Part shown: one piece after another, positions 52,739 to 60,743 of the stretch
Layout: each line of letters opens with the position of its first letter
How positions within the stretch are numbered: the first letter of the stretch is position 1
Source of the DNA: UMGS1370 sp963557065
GTDB taxonomy: Bacteria; Bacillota; Clostridia; Lachnospirales; Lachnospiraceae
DNA length: 64,000 nt
Direction: 5' to 3'
NCBI GenBank assembly: GCA_963557065.1
Contig: CAUWCT010000001.1
Location: 124,001 to 188,000 of the forward strand
Made by a program: the position numbers and the translations under genes
The notes under the pieces: generated by a model
Seen by the model: the letters and a program-made list of their open reading frames with translations, nothing else
Database searches by the model: none
Told to the model about the DNA's origin: nothing

Positions 52739-54610
52739 TTACACCTCTTTGAAATCGCCGTCAACCACATCGTCTCCATATGGCTGGCTTCCTGCCTGGC
52801 CTGCGCCGGCATTTGCATCTGGTCCGGGACCTGCCTGACCTGCTGCCTGTGCCTGCTCATAAACCTTGGCAAACAATTTCTGAGCGCTGTTCATCAGCTT
52901 TTCTTTTCCTGCCTTGATGTCTTCGATCTGGGCATCTGTCATCTGATCTACCGGAGCACGATTGATCGCTTCCTTTAAAGCATTTAAGTCTGCTTCTACT
53001 TCTGCCTTGTCATTTGCATCTAACTTATCGCCAACTTCTTCTAATGCCTTCTCGGTCTGGAATACCATGGAGTCTGCATCGTTTCTGGTGTCGATTGCTT
53101 CTTTTCTCTTCTTATCCTGTGCTTCAAACTCTGCTGCTTCCTTTACTGCCTTTTCAATATCGGAATCAGACATATTGGAACCGGAAGTAATGGTAATGTG
53201 CTGTTCTTTGCCGGTACCCAAGTCTTTCGCAGATACGTTTACAATACCATTGGCATCAATATCAAAGGTAACTTCGATCTGCGGAACGCCTCTTCTTGCA
53301 GCCGGGATTCCATCCAGACGGAACTGGCCAAGCGTCTTGTTGTCTCTTGCAAACTGTCTCTCACCCTGAACAACATGGATGTCTACTGCAGTCTGGTTGT
53401 CTGCTGCGGTAGAGAAGATCTGGCTCTTCTTGGTCGGGATGGTAGTATTTCTTTCAATCAGTCTGGTTGCTACGCCGCCCATGGTCTCGATGGAAAGAGA
53501 AAGAGGGGTAACGTCCAGAAGAAGAATATCGCCTGCGCCTGCATCGCCTGCTAACTTACCGCCCTGAATGGCTGCACCGATTGCTACGCACTCGTCCGGG
53601 TTTAAGGATTTGGATGGCTCCTGTCCGGTTAACTGTTTTACTTTTTCCTGTGCTGCCAGCATACGGGTAGAACCGCCGACTAACAGAACCTTGCCTAATT
53701 CAGAAGCAGTGATGCCTGCATCCTTTAACGCGTTCTGTACCGGAATTGCAGTTCTCTCAATTAAGTCCCTGGTCAGTTCGTCAAATTTTGCTCTGGTTAA
53801 GTTCATATCCAGATGCTTCGGGCCTTCTGCTGTTGCAGTGATAAACGGCAGGTTGATGTTGGTCGTAGTAGCAGTAGACAATTCCTTCTTTGCCTTCTCT
53901 GCTGCTTCTCTCAGACGCTGCAGAGCCATCTTATCTGCAGATAAGTCTACGCCCTCTGTCTTCTTGAATTCATCAATCATCCACTGGGTAACACGGTTGT
54001 CAAAGTCGTCGCCGCCTAAGCGGGTATCGCCGTTGGTAGAAAGAACTTCGATAACGCCGTCGCCGATTTCAATAATGGAAACATCAAAGGTACCGCCGCC
54101 TAAATCGTATACCATGATCTTCTGCTCTTTTTCATTGTCCAGACCGTAAGCCAACGCTGCTGCAGTCGGCTCGTTGATGATACGCTTTACTTCCAGACCT
54201 GCAATCTTGCCTGCATCTTTGGTTGCCTGACGCTGTGCATCATTGAAATATGCAGGAACGGTAATCACTGCCTCGGTTACTTTCTCACCCAGGTAGCTTT
54301 CTGCGTCTGCTTTTAACTTCTGCAGAATCATAGCGGAAATTTCCTGAGGGGTGTATTTCTTGTCATCAATGGTTACTTTGTAATCAGTACCCATATGTCT
54401 CTTAATGGAAGAGATGGTCTTGTCAGCGTTGGTAACTGCCTGACGCTTTGCCGGCTCGCCTACCAAACGCTCGCCGGTCTTTGTAAATGCTACAATAGAC
54501 GGAGTCGTTCTCACGCCTTCTGCATTCGCGATAACGGTTGGCTTTCCGCCTTCCATAACTGCCACACAGCTATTTGTTGTACCTAAGTCGATACCGATAA
54601 TCTTACTCAT
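52739..54610 (-). CDS. dnaK: Chaperone DnaK (Hsp70)
   Basis: 623 residues. IIGIDLGTTNSCVAVMEGG, MVYDLGGGTFDVSI and VLLVGGSTRM in the ATPase domain, substrate domain from about 380, helical lid and a Gly/Ala/Gln-rich tail ending VVDGDFKEV. ATP-driven folding and heat-shock protection. Third gene of the hrcA-grpE-dnaK-dnaJ operon under CIRCE/HrcA control. Confidence 0.97.
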   Translation of the reverse strand: MSKIIGIDLGTTNSCVAVMEGGKPTVIANAEGVRTTPSIVAFTKTGERLVGEPAKRQAVTNADKTISSIKRHMGTDYKVTIDDKKYTPQEISAMILQKLKADAESYLGEKVTEAVITVPAYFNDAQRQATKDAGKIAGLEVKRIINEPTAAALAYGLDNEKEQKIMVYDLGGGTFDVSIIEIGDGVIEVLSTNGDTRLGGDDFDNRVTQWMIDEFKKTEGVDLSADKMALQRLREAAEKAKKELSTATTTNINLPFITATAEGPKHLDMNLTRAKFDELTRDLIERTAIPVQNALKDAGITASELGKVLLVGGSTRMLAAQEKVKQLTGQEPSKSLNPDECVAIGAAIQGGKLAGDAGAGDILLLDVTPLSLSIETMGGVATRLIERNTTIPTKKSQIFSTAADNQTAVDIHVVQGERQFARDNKTLGQFRLDGIPAARRGVPQIEVTFDIDANGIVNVSAKDLGTGKEQHITITSGSNMSDSDIEKAVKEAAEFEAQDKKRKEAIDTRNDADSMVFQTEKALEEVGDKLDANDKAEVEADLNALKEAINRAPVDQMTDAQIEDIKAGKEKLMNSAQKLFAKVYEQAQAAGQAGPGPDANAGAGQAGSQPYGDDVVDGDFKEV

Positions 54611-54643
54611 AGTTTTTTCCTCCTGAAAAAATGTGAAACTTTA

Positions 54644-55258
54644 TTAATTGGCAACCTGGACCATGCTGTGTCTCACAACACTGTCCCGATACATGTAACC
54701 TTTTTGAAGTTCTGCTGCTATTATATTTTCACCCAGATTTTCATCTTCAATGTGCATGACCGCATTATGAAAATTGGGATCGAACTCTTTTCCAACTGCC
54801 TCAATCGGCGTTACTCCCAAGTCCTCTAAGGTCTTGATAAGCTGCTTGTAAATCTTTTCCATGCCATCCGCATAAGGATTGTCTTTTGCATCCTCGGTAA
54901 CGGTAGCCAGACCTCTCTCGAAGTTGTCTACCACCGGAAGGATTTTTTCAATAATGTCTCTTGCTCCAATCTCATACATGGCAGATTTTTCTTTTTCTGT
55001 CCGCTTTCTGAAATTGTCAAATTCGGCCATGGAACGCTTCAGCCTGTCTGTCAGTTCTTCTATCTTTTCGTCTTTTGAATCTTTTTTCTTCTTAAAGAAA
55101 CCTTTTTTCTCTGAAACAGAATCTTTTTCGCAGTCCTGCTCCGGGGTATCTTCCATAGCGTCCGCGTTTTGTGTCTCTTCCTCTAAAACACGTTCCTGCT
55201 CCACTTCCTGATCCAGTTCTTCATTTTTTATCTCTTCACTGCTCACTTCACATATCAC
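54644..55258 (-). CDS. grpE: Nucleotide exchange factor GrpE
   Basis: 204 residues. Acidic, coiled N-terminal ~80 residues, then the GrpE core MAEFDNFRKRTEKEKSAMYEIGARDIIEKILPVVDNFERGL and a beta domain ending YMYRDSVVRHSMVQVAN. It releases ADP from DnaK. The annotated start is a GTG overlapping the hrcA stop; another GTG four codons on (55246) has a better-placed AAAGG and may be the real start. Confidence 0.93.
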   Translation of the reverse strand: MICEVSSEEIKNEELDQEVEQERVLEEETQNADAMEDTPEQDCEKDSVSEKKGFFKKKKDSKDEKIEELTDRLKRSMAEFDNFRKRTEKEKSAMYEIGARDIIEKILPVVDNFERGLATVTEDAKDNPYADGMEKIYKQLIKTLEDLGVTPIEAVGKEFDPNFHNAVMHIEDENLGENIIAAELQKGYMYRDSVVRHSMVQVAN

Positions 55259-56298
55259 CTTTCTTTGTTTTTAAAGGTTTCGTCTAACTGAGTCATTAAA
55301 TTCCGCAATGTGGTCAAAACCTTTTCATAATCCATTCTCTTAGGTCCGATAATGCCAATGGTGCCTCTTAAGCCCTCGCCCAACTCATAGTTGGCTGTGA
55401 CAACGCTGCAGTCCTTCATGCTTTGAACCGGCATCTCTTCTCCAATATAAACCTGAATGCCAGATTCATCTGTCTGTTCGTTGGAATTGACATCCTCTAT
55501 CAGTTCCTTCAGAGCCTCTTTCTGCTCAAAAGCGCCTAACAGCTGACTGGCCTTTTCCCCGTCGCTTAATTCCGGATACTTGAAAATATTGGTAGCGCCG
55601 CTGGTATAAATCTGCAAGTCTTCCTCCTGCGCCCGTATCGCTTCCGCCACCTCGTTTAGTACCAGTTCCACAATCCGGCCCTTAGAACCAGCCTCGCCTT
55701 TCAGTTTGCTGATAATTCCCAGATTGATTTCCTCAAGGGTAAGACCATTTAAACTGCTGTTCAGCAAAATATTTAAATTCAGTATTTCCTCATCTGTGAT
55801 CGCATCCTCAATGGAAATCATGGTATTTTTAATGATATTGCCCTCTATCACTACCACTACCAGAAGCTTTTTATCATCTACTTTAGAAAGCTGAATAAAT
55901 TTCAACTTGCTCTGATGGTATCTTGGACCGCTGATCATGGCAGCATAGTTGGTATTGACAGCCAGTATCTGCGCCATCTTCTTTAAGACCAGTTCCAGAC
56001 GATCCACCCGCTGAATCATCAGTTCCTTAACCTCTGTCACTTCCGCATCCTTTTCCTGAAGAATCTGATCCACATAAAAGCGGTATCCCTGATCGGAAGG
56101 AATCCTTCCAGCTGAAGTATGAGGCTGTATAATATATCCCATCTCTTCCAAATCAGACATCTCATTGCGGATTGTGGCGGAACTAAGTTTCAAATCAGAA
56201 TACTTGGAAATCGTCCTGGAGCCCACCGGCTCACCGGTTTCCAGATAGGTTTTGATAATTGCTTTTAAAATTGTAACCTTCCGGCCATCCAGCTCCAT
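55255..56298 (-). CDS. hrcA: Heat-inducible repressor HrcA
   Basis: 347 residues from MELDGRKVTILKAIIKTYLETGEPVGSRTISK, with GGATGAGGAT ahead of this ATG; the upstream in-frame reading would run through the CIRCE operator and is rejected. Winged helix (1-75: SSATIRNEMSDLEEMGYIIQPHTSAGRIPSDQGYRFYV), GAF-like domain and C-terminal segment. It binds CIRCE and needs GroEL to fold, so heat relieves repression. Confidence 0.95.
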   Translation of the reverse strand: MELDGRKVTILKAIIKTYLETGEPVGSRTISKYSDLKLSSATIRNEMSDLEEMGYIIQPHTSAGRIPSDQGYRFYVDQILQEKDAEVTEVKELMIQRVDRLELVLKKMAQILAVNTNYAAMISGPRYHQSKLKFIQLSKVDDKKLLVVVVIEGNIIKNTMISIEDAITDEEILNLNILLNSSLNGLTLEEINLGIISKLKGEAGSKGRIVELVLNEVAEAIRAQEEDLQIYTSGATNIFKYPELSDGEKASQLLGAFEQKEALKELIEDVNSNEQTDESGIQVYIGEEMPVQSMKDCSVVTANYELGEGLRGTIGIIGPKRMDYEKVLTTLRNLMTQLDETFKNKER

Positions 56299-56341
56299 AT
56301 CCTCATCCTTTCCACAATTCCTAACTTTTGCTCTTTTCCTG

Positions 56342-56368
56342 TTAGCACTCATTTGTGTAGAGTGCTAA
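56342..56368 (-). promoter_or_regulatory. CIRCE operator (HrcA binding site)
   Basis: TTAGCACTC (56342-56350), 9-base spacer, GAGTGCTAA (56360-56368): an exact match to the CIRCE consensus, in the leader between the promoter and hrcA. Confidence 0.97.
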
Positions 56369-56382
56369 TACTTACATTTCAT

Positions 56383-56411
56383 AATATATTCCTTTCCTTC
56401 AGATTTGTCAA
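56383..56411 (-). promoter_or_regulatory. Sigma-A promoter of the hrcA operon
   Basis: Minus strand TTGACA (56406-56411), 17-bp spacer, TATATT (56383-56388). The start point would fall at the edge of CIRCE, so HrcA blocks initiation or early elongation. Confidence 0.85.
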
Positions 56412-56451
56412 CATCTTATTTCAAAAAAAGTATAAAATCTACGAAATAAAT

Positions 56452-56733
56452 CAGGACGGCGAAGCCAAGGATAGAAAAAGCTGCGTCAAGCTTGCTTGTA
56501 AGCAGCTTTTTCTGTTCTGGGCTACATCGGATGATAATCCGATGCTTCTTGTCCGGCGCAGACGGGCAAGAAGATGCGCCGTTCTGGTTGTCTTCCCTTG
56601 CAGGAGGAACGGAAAAGTCAGTGGGAAGCTTGCTTACCATCTGACTTTTCCGGACTGACTCTCATCGGATGATAATCCGATGCTTCTTGGACAGCTCTGC
56701 TGGACAAGAAGATGCGTCGGACCGGTTGTTCCC
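56452..56733. repeat. Two tandem palindromic repeat units
   Basis: Unit A (56452-56586): ends CAGGACGGCG/CGCCGTTCTG; hairpin 1 GAAAAAGCTGC..GCAGCTTTTTC; palindrome CATCGGATGATAATCCGATG; hairpin 2 CTTCTTGTCCGGCG..GGGCAAGAAG. Unit B (about 56603-56733) repeats the plan: hairpin 1 CGGAAAAGTCAG..CTGACTTTTCCG, the identical 20-bp palindrome, and CTTCTTG..CAAGAAG. Hairpin 1 stems differ but both loops contain AAGCTTGCTT. Apparent minus-strand frames here are translations of the repeats, not genes. The rest of 56412-56895 has only the promoter at 56765. Confidence 0.8.
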
Positions 56734-56764
56734 CTGCGCGGGGTGGGCTGTAATCCTATTTTTC

Positions 56765-56792
56765 TTGACTTTTAACAGTTCTGTAATATAAT
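56765..56792 (+). promoter_or_regulatory. Sigma-A promoter of the first 3D-domain gene
   Basis: TTGACT (56765-56770), 16-bp spacer, TATAAT (56787-56792). About 95 bases of leader precede the coding start. Confidence 0.7.
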
Positions 56793-56895
56793 AGTATTGG
56801 GTTTGTAAGATTATTTTGCATTTTCTGCATAACAAACCTGTATCATTTTCCATTAACGATACCCCCCATTCCATATATTTTCGCGAGGTAATGTT

Positions 56896-57744
56896 ATGAA
56901 AAAACAACAAAAGATGTATCTGACAGTATGTGCAGCTTCTTTTATTTTCTGCGCGGCAAATACTGTCCCAACCATGGCTGCAACACGCGGCGATATCACT
57001 TCCGTCTCTTCTGATTCCATCAGCGGATGGGCATGGGAAGTAGGGGAATTTGACACCACCCTTTCTGTAGAGGTTCAAATCTCTGAAACCATGGACAGCG
57101 AGCCGGTAGAGGTAATCTCCACAACTGCTGATCAATTCAGCCAGGAGGTTCAGGATGCTATTAATGATGGCTGGCATGCCTTCTCAATTCCTGTAGACTG
57201 GGATTCTTTAGGCGAAGGCACTTTTTTTGTCCGTGCCTATTCTGTAAAGGGCGAAACCAGAAGCCAGCTGGGCAGCACCTTCTCCTATGATACTGCCGGA
57301 GAAAACGGGGAACGGATTATTGCAGGTCCCGGAGATTTGATAACCTTAGGTCCTGATGCTTCTGAACCAGAAGAAAGCAGTCTTTCGGATTCCCGGGAAT
57401 CTGACACCGCTTCTGAAGAAGAAAACCCTGTCCCCTATACGGAACTTACTGGCAATGAAACATTCTTAGGCGAGTTTACTGTCACCGGATACTGCGGATG
57501 CGAACTCTGTTCTGCCGGCCACAATATGACCTACTCCGGTACAGTTCCCAAAGCAAACCATACTCTGTCTGCAGACCTGGACATCCTTCCAATCGGAAGC
57601 AAAGTCTGGATTGACGGCATCATTTACACTGTTGAAGATAAAGGCGGAGCAGTCACCGGACAAAAAGTTGATATCTTTTATGATAATCACGAAGCTGCTG
57701 TGGCTCATGGCAAAACCACCGCAGATGTGTACTTAGTTTCATAA
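56896..57744 (+). CDS. Secreted 3D-domain protein, paralogue 1
   Basis: 282 residues with signal peptide MKKQQKMYLTVCAASFIFCAAN..ATMAA (cleavage about 32). Residues ~33-135 form a beta domain (DSISGWAWEVGEFDTTLSVEVQIS...WHAFSIPVDWDSLGEGTFFVRAYSV); an acidic serine/glutamate linker follows; the last ~90 residues are a 3D domain: FTVTGYCGCELCSAGH, GSKVWIDGIIYTVEDKGGAV and KVDIFYDNHEAA with the three aspartates. 3D domains are found in MltA-like lytic enzymes and resuscitation factors (YocH, YabE), so it probably acts on peptidoglycan at the surface. Confidence 0.85.
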   Translation: MKKQQKMYLTVCAASFIFCAANTVPTMAATRGDITSVSSDSISGWAWEVGEFDTTLSVEVQISETMDSEPVEVISTTADQFSQEVQDAINDGWHAFSIPVDWDSLGEGTFFVRAYSVKGETRSQLGSTFSYDTAGENGERIIAGPGDLITLGPDASEPEESSLSDSRESDTASEEENPVPYTELTGNETFLGEFTVTGYCGCELCSAGHNMTYSGTVPKANHTLSADLDILPIGSKVWIDGIIYTVEDKGGAVTGQKVDIFYDNHEAAVAHGKTTADVYLVS

Positions 57745-57755
57745 TATAAATTTGT

Positions 57756-57778
57756 AAGGCTGCCTCATCGGCAGCCTT
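57756..57778 (+). terminator. Hairpin terminator between the 3D genes
   Basis: AAGGCTGCC-TCATC-GGCAGCCTT, then AATTTG; a stable stem with a weak T run. Confidence 0.6.
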
Positions 57779-57862
57779 AATTTGATCGGAACCAATCCAC
57801 CTCTCTTCTTACTTTTCTGCCCGTTTTTTCAAATCAGCCCATCTAAATTTCCATTTTTTCCC

Positions 57863-57890
57863 TTGACAAATAAAAAAATTTATGTAAAAT
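57863..57890 (+). promoter_or_regulatory. Sigma-A promoter of the second 3D-domain gene
   Basis: TTGACA (57863-57868), 16-bp spacer, TAAAAT (57885-57890). A leader of about 125 nt follows. Confidence 0.6.
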
Positions 57891-58021
57891 ATGTTTTCAT
57901 GTTCATTTATTACAAAAGTGTTACATATAATTAAGTGTGTGTTACTTATTGTTTCTGTTTTGTTTCAATTCAAACTAACCATTCAAAACAGAAAATGAAC
58001 CAAGAAAGAGAGGACATAATT

Positions 58022-58723
58022 TTGAAGTTATTTACAACTGCAGCAAACTTAATTTTAGGAGCGTTTCTTACTGTTTTTTTCACGATAAACTCTGCTTTTT
58101 TTGCAGAAGCAAACAATCTTACCGGAGCTTTGGACATTGTAAATGATACTGCCATTTCGGGCTGGGCCATAGGTGATACAGACGAACCCGCCCAAATTAC
58201 CATTGTCATCACCGATACAAACGGACAGGCAGTTCAAACTCTGAATGACCAGGCAGACTCTCTCAGACCGGACCTTGTCGCTGCCGGAAAAGGCAATGGA
58301 GAGTATGGTTTTTCAATTCTTCCTGATTGGGAATCTTTAGAAGACGGTCTCTACACAGTCCGGGCTTATGCTGATGGTCATGAGCTTCCGGGAAGCCGTC
58401 ATTATATGAAGGGACAGCCCCAAAGCGCAGGAATTCGGTCTTTAGGCACATTTAAACTGACCGGCTACTGCCCATGCTACTCCTGTTCAGAAGGCTGGGG
58501 CCGCAATACTTCTACCGGAGCCATTGCCGCAGCAAATCACACCATTGCCGTAGATCCGAAAGTCATTCCTTATGGCAGCAAAGTTTTAATTAATGGGATT
58601 GTTTATACTGCGGAAGATCGGGGCGGCGGAGTCCGGGGAAACCACATTGACGTATTTTATAACACCCATCAGGAGACCAAAGCTCAGGGAACCCAGTATC
58701 AGGAAGTATTTTTAATTATATAA
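58022..58723 (+). CDS. Secreted 3D-domain protein, paralogue 2
   Basis: 233 residues if it starts at TTG 58022, eight bases after GAGAGGA; an in-frame ATG at 57995 lacks a ribosome site. Signal peptide KLFTTAANLILGAFLTVFF..AFFAEA. The plan matches paralogue 1: beta domain (TGALDIVNDTAISGWAIGDTDEPAQITIVIT...YGFSILPDWESLEDGLYTVRAYA), no long acidic linker, then a 3D domain (FKLTGYCPCYSCSEGWG, GSKVLINGIVYTAEDRGGGV, HIDVFYNTHQET). The two genes are adjacent and arose by duplication, then diverged to separate promoters. Confidence 0.82.
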   Translation: MKLFTTAANLILGAFLTVFFTINSAFFAEANNLTGALDIVNDTAISGWAIGDTDEPAQITIVITDTNGQAVQTLNDQADSLRPDLVAAGKGNGEYGFSILPDWESLEDGLYTVRAYADGHELPGSRHYMKGQPQSAGIRSLGTFKLTGYCPCYSCSEGWGRNTSTGAIAAANHTIAVDPKVIPYGSKVLINGIVYTAEDRGGGVRGNHIDVFYNTHQETKAQGTQYQEVFLII

Positions 58724-58748
58724 GTTTCCAAAGTAGCCATAGCATCAT

Positions 58749-58793
58749 AAGAAAAGGGACGGTTTTGTCAAACCAAAGCCCTCCCTTTTCTTA
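58749..58793. terminator. Bidirectional hairpin terminator
   Basis: AAGAAAAGGGA..GG pairs with CC..TCCCTTTTCTT across a ~20-base loop, between the second 3D gene and the convergent mutS2-like gene. Confidence 0.65.
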
Positions 58794-58804
58794 TCACCCT
58801 CCCT

Positions 58805-60706
58805 TTATTCTGTTGCGGAAACCGTAAGTCCCGGCTGATGCCCCTTTTCCATCTTATGGCGGGCTTTCCGGTTTTCCACCGTATCAAAGATAATCGAAAA
58901 ATCATAATCCTCTGGATACAATTCTTCGGCTTTTATATGAAGGCGCAAGCGTTTCTGATTGACTCTCCGTTTTCCTTCCGGAAACTGAACTACCACCATT
59001 CCTTTTGCGTCATCCGGCACGCATACGATTCCGATTTTTTCTTCCGGCATCCGTTTCACGCTGTCGCCCCTCTGAAACCTGGGGATAAACGGCCGATTTC
59101 TTCTTTTCGCCTCTGTTTTCTGAACTCTGGGGCCAACATTCTTTCCCTCCCCTTCTCCAAGTCCCGGTTTCATTGCGGTCTTAGGCTTTCCATAAGCCGC
59201 CTGTTCGGCATAGACCAGCATCTCTTCCGGCATTCCCAGCTTTTTTGCAATATAAAGGGCACAGCTTTCTCCCGCCTCCCCCATCTCAAGCCGGTAAAGA
59301 GGCTTTAAAGATTCCCGGTCAAACGCCATTCTGGCATTAAGCACTCCCTCTTCCTGTTTTGCATAGGTTTTTATTTCCGGATAATGAGTGGTTACAAAAA
59401 ACAGGCATCCCTGTAAACGAAGTTTTTCCAAAATTGCCATGGCAATTCCCATTCCCTCTGCCGGATCCGTCCCGGATCCAAGCTCATCCATGAGCACCAG
59501 GCTTTCTCCATTAACACGTTCCAGAATCCGAATTGCACTGGTAATATGGGCGGAAAACGTAGACAAGTTTTCAGAAATACTCTGCCCATCCCCAATATCG
59601 CAGAGAACCTGGCTGTTCATGGCGAGATCCGCCTTCTTACAAGGCACGTGAAGGCCGCTTTGGGCCATCAGAGATAACAGTCCTACGGTTTTTATGGCAA
59701 CCGTCTTCCCCCCTGTATTTGGCCCCGTAATAATCACGCCTCGATGCCTTCCTCCGATTTTTAAATTCAGAGGCACGCAGTTTTCCTTTGCGATAAGCGG
59801 ATGCCTTCCTTCTGCAATCTCTATCTTCCTTTCTGTATTTACCGTTGGTTCCGTCCCATCCATCTGCTGGCTTAATCTGCCTTTTGCAAACAGAAAATCC
59901 AGTTTTTCTACAGTTGCTATATTTTGGAGAAACGCCTGCTCTCTATCCGCAGCCTTGGCAGACAGTTCATAGAGAATCCTTCTCTCTTCATTTTCCTCCT
60001 CCATTTGGAGGGACGACAAAGACCAGGCAAGTTCTCCCACCGCTGCCGGTTCAACAAAAACAGTCGTTCCCGTAGCTGACTGGCTGATAACTGTTCCGGA
60101 AAGCTTTGAACGGTATTCTTTTTTTAGCGGGATACAAAAATGGCCGTTTTTTATTGTTACAAAGTTTTCAGATACCCAGGATTTATGAGTTCTTAAAACC
60201 GACTCTGCCTTTTTGCGGAGCTGCTCGTCCAAGCGCTGAATATCCCGTCTCAAGCGCTCCAAGTACTTGCTGGCTCCATCCATAACCTGTCCGTTTCTGA
60301 CCGCCTCCCCGATCTGCCTGCGAAAGTCCGGGCAGTCATCTAAATTTTCATCATAATAGGAAATTCCAGTTTCTAAATATTTGGTACGATCCATATACAG
60401 TTTTAACCTGCTGATTCCTGCCAGCATCCGTTCTAGTTGTTCCAGTTCTTCTGCGGACAGGCACTGCCCCACTGCCGCGGATTGAATGCTTTCTCTGATT
60501 CCCTCCAGACTCATGAGAGGCGGAAGTCCCGCTCCATCCAAAAGTCTTCTGGCTTCCGTCGTCTCTCTCTGGCGGTTAATAACCTCTGACCGGGACAGGG
60601 AAGGTTCTAATTTGCCGCACCATTTCCTGGCCACCTCCGTACATGCCAGCCTGGCAAGCATTTCTCTGATTGTATCAAATTCTAATTGCTCAAATGTTTT
60701 ATCCAT
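58805..60706 (-). CDS. MutS2-like ATPase without Smr domain
   Basis: 633 residues from MDKTFEQLEFDTIREMLARLAC, AGGAG five bases ahead. Clamp/lever regions, then an ABC-type ATPase: Walker A GPNTGGKTVAIKT, Walker B LVLMDELGSGTDPAEG and the following H-loop VTTHYPEIK. MutS2 proteins resolve collided ribosomes or recombination intermediates with a C-terminal Smr nuclease; Bacillus MutS2 is 785 residues. Here the Smr domain is missing and the chain ends in YPEDYDFSIIFDTVENRKARHK after a KOW-like segment. It is probably the separate MutS-related family of Clostridia, and a full MutS2 may exist elsewhere. Confidence 0.85.
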   Translation of the reverse strand: MDKTFEQLEFDTIREMLARLACTEVARKWCGKLEPSLSRSEVINRQRETTEARRLLDGAGLPPLMSLEGIRESIQSAAVGQCLSAEELEQLERMLAGISRLKLYMDRTKYLETGISYYDENLDDCPDFRRQIGEAVRNGQVMDGASKYLERLRRDIQRLDEQLRKKAESVLRTHKSWVSENFVTIKNGHFCIPLKKEYRSKLSGTVISQSATGTTVFVEPAAVGELAWSLSSLQMEEENEERRILYELSAKAADREQAFLQNIATVEKLDFLFAKGRLSQQMDGTEPTVNTERKIEIAEGRHPLIAKENCVPLNLKIGGRHRGVIITGPNTGGKTVAIKTVGLLSLMAQSGLHVPCKKADLAMNSQVLCDIGDGQSISENLSTFSAHITSAIRILERVNGESLVLMDELGSGTDPAEGMGIAMAILEKLRLQGCLFFVTTHYPEIKTYAKQEEGVLNARMAFDRESLKPLYRLEMGEAGESCALYIAKKLGMPEEMLVYAEQAAYGKPKTAMKPGLGEGEGKNVGPRVQKTEAKRRNRPFIPRFQRGDSVKRMPEEKIGIVCVPDDAKGMVVVQFPEGKRRVNQKRLRLHIKAEELYPEDYDFSIIFDTVENRKARHKMEKGHQPGLTVSATE

Positions 60707-60743
60707 ATTTTCTCCTAACCGTACCAAAGGCTGAACGGTTACA

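Noticed and set aside
56452..56733. CRISPR array
   Set aside because: Only two units, each internally palindromic, without unique spacers of constant length or cas genes.
56416..57177. Two minus-strand frames (74 and 171 codons) sharing ASSCP..KKHRIIIR
   Set aside because: They are translations of the tandem hairpin units, and the longer one also runs antisense to the 3D-domain gene.
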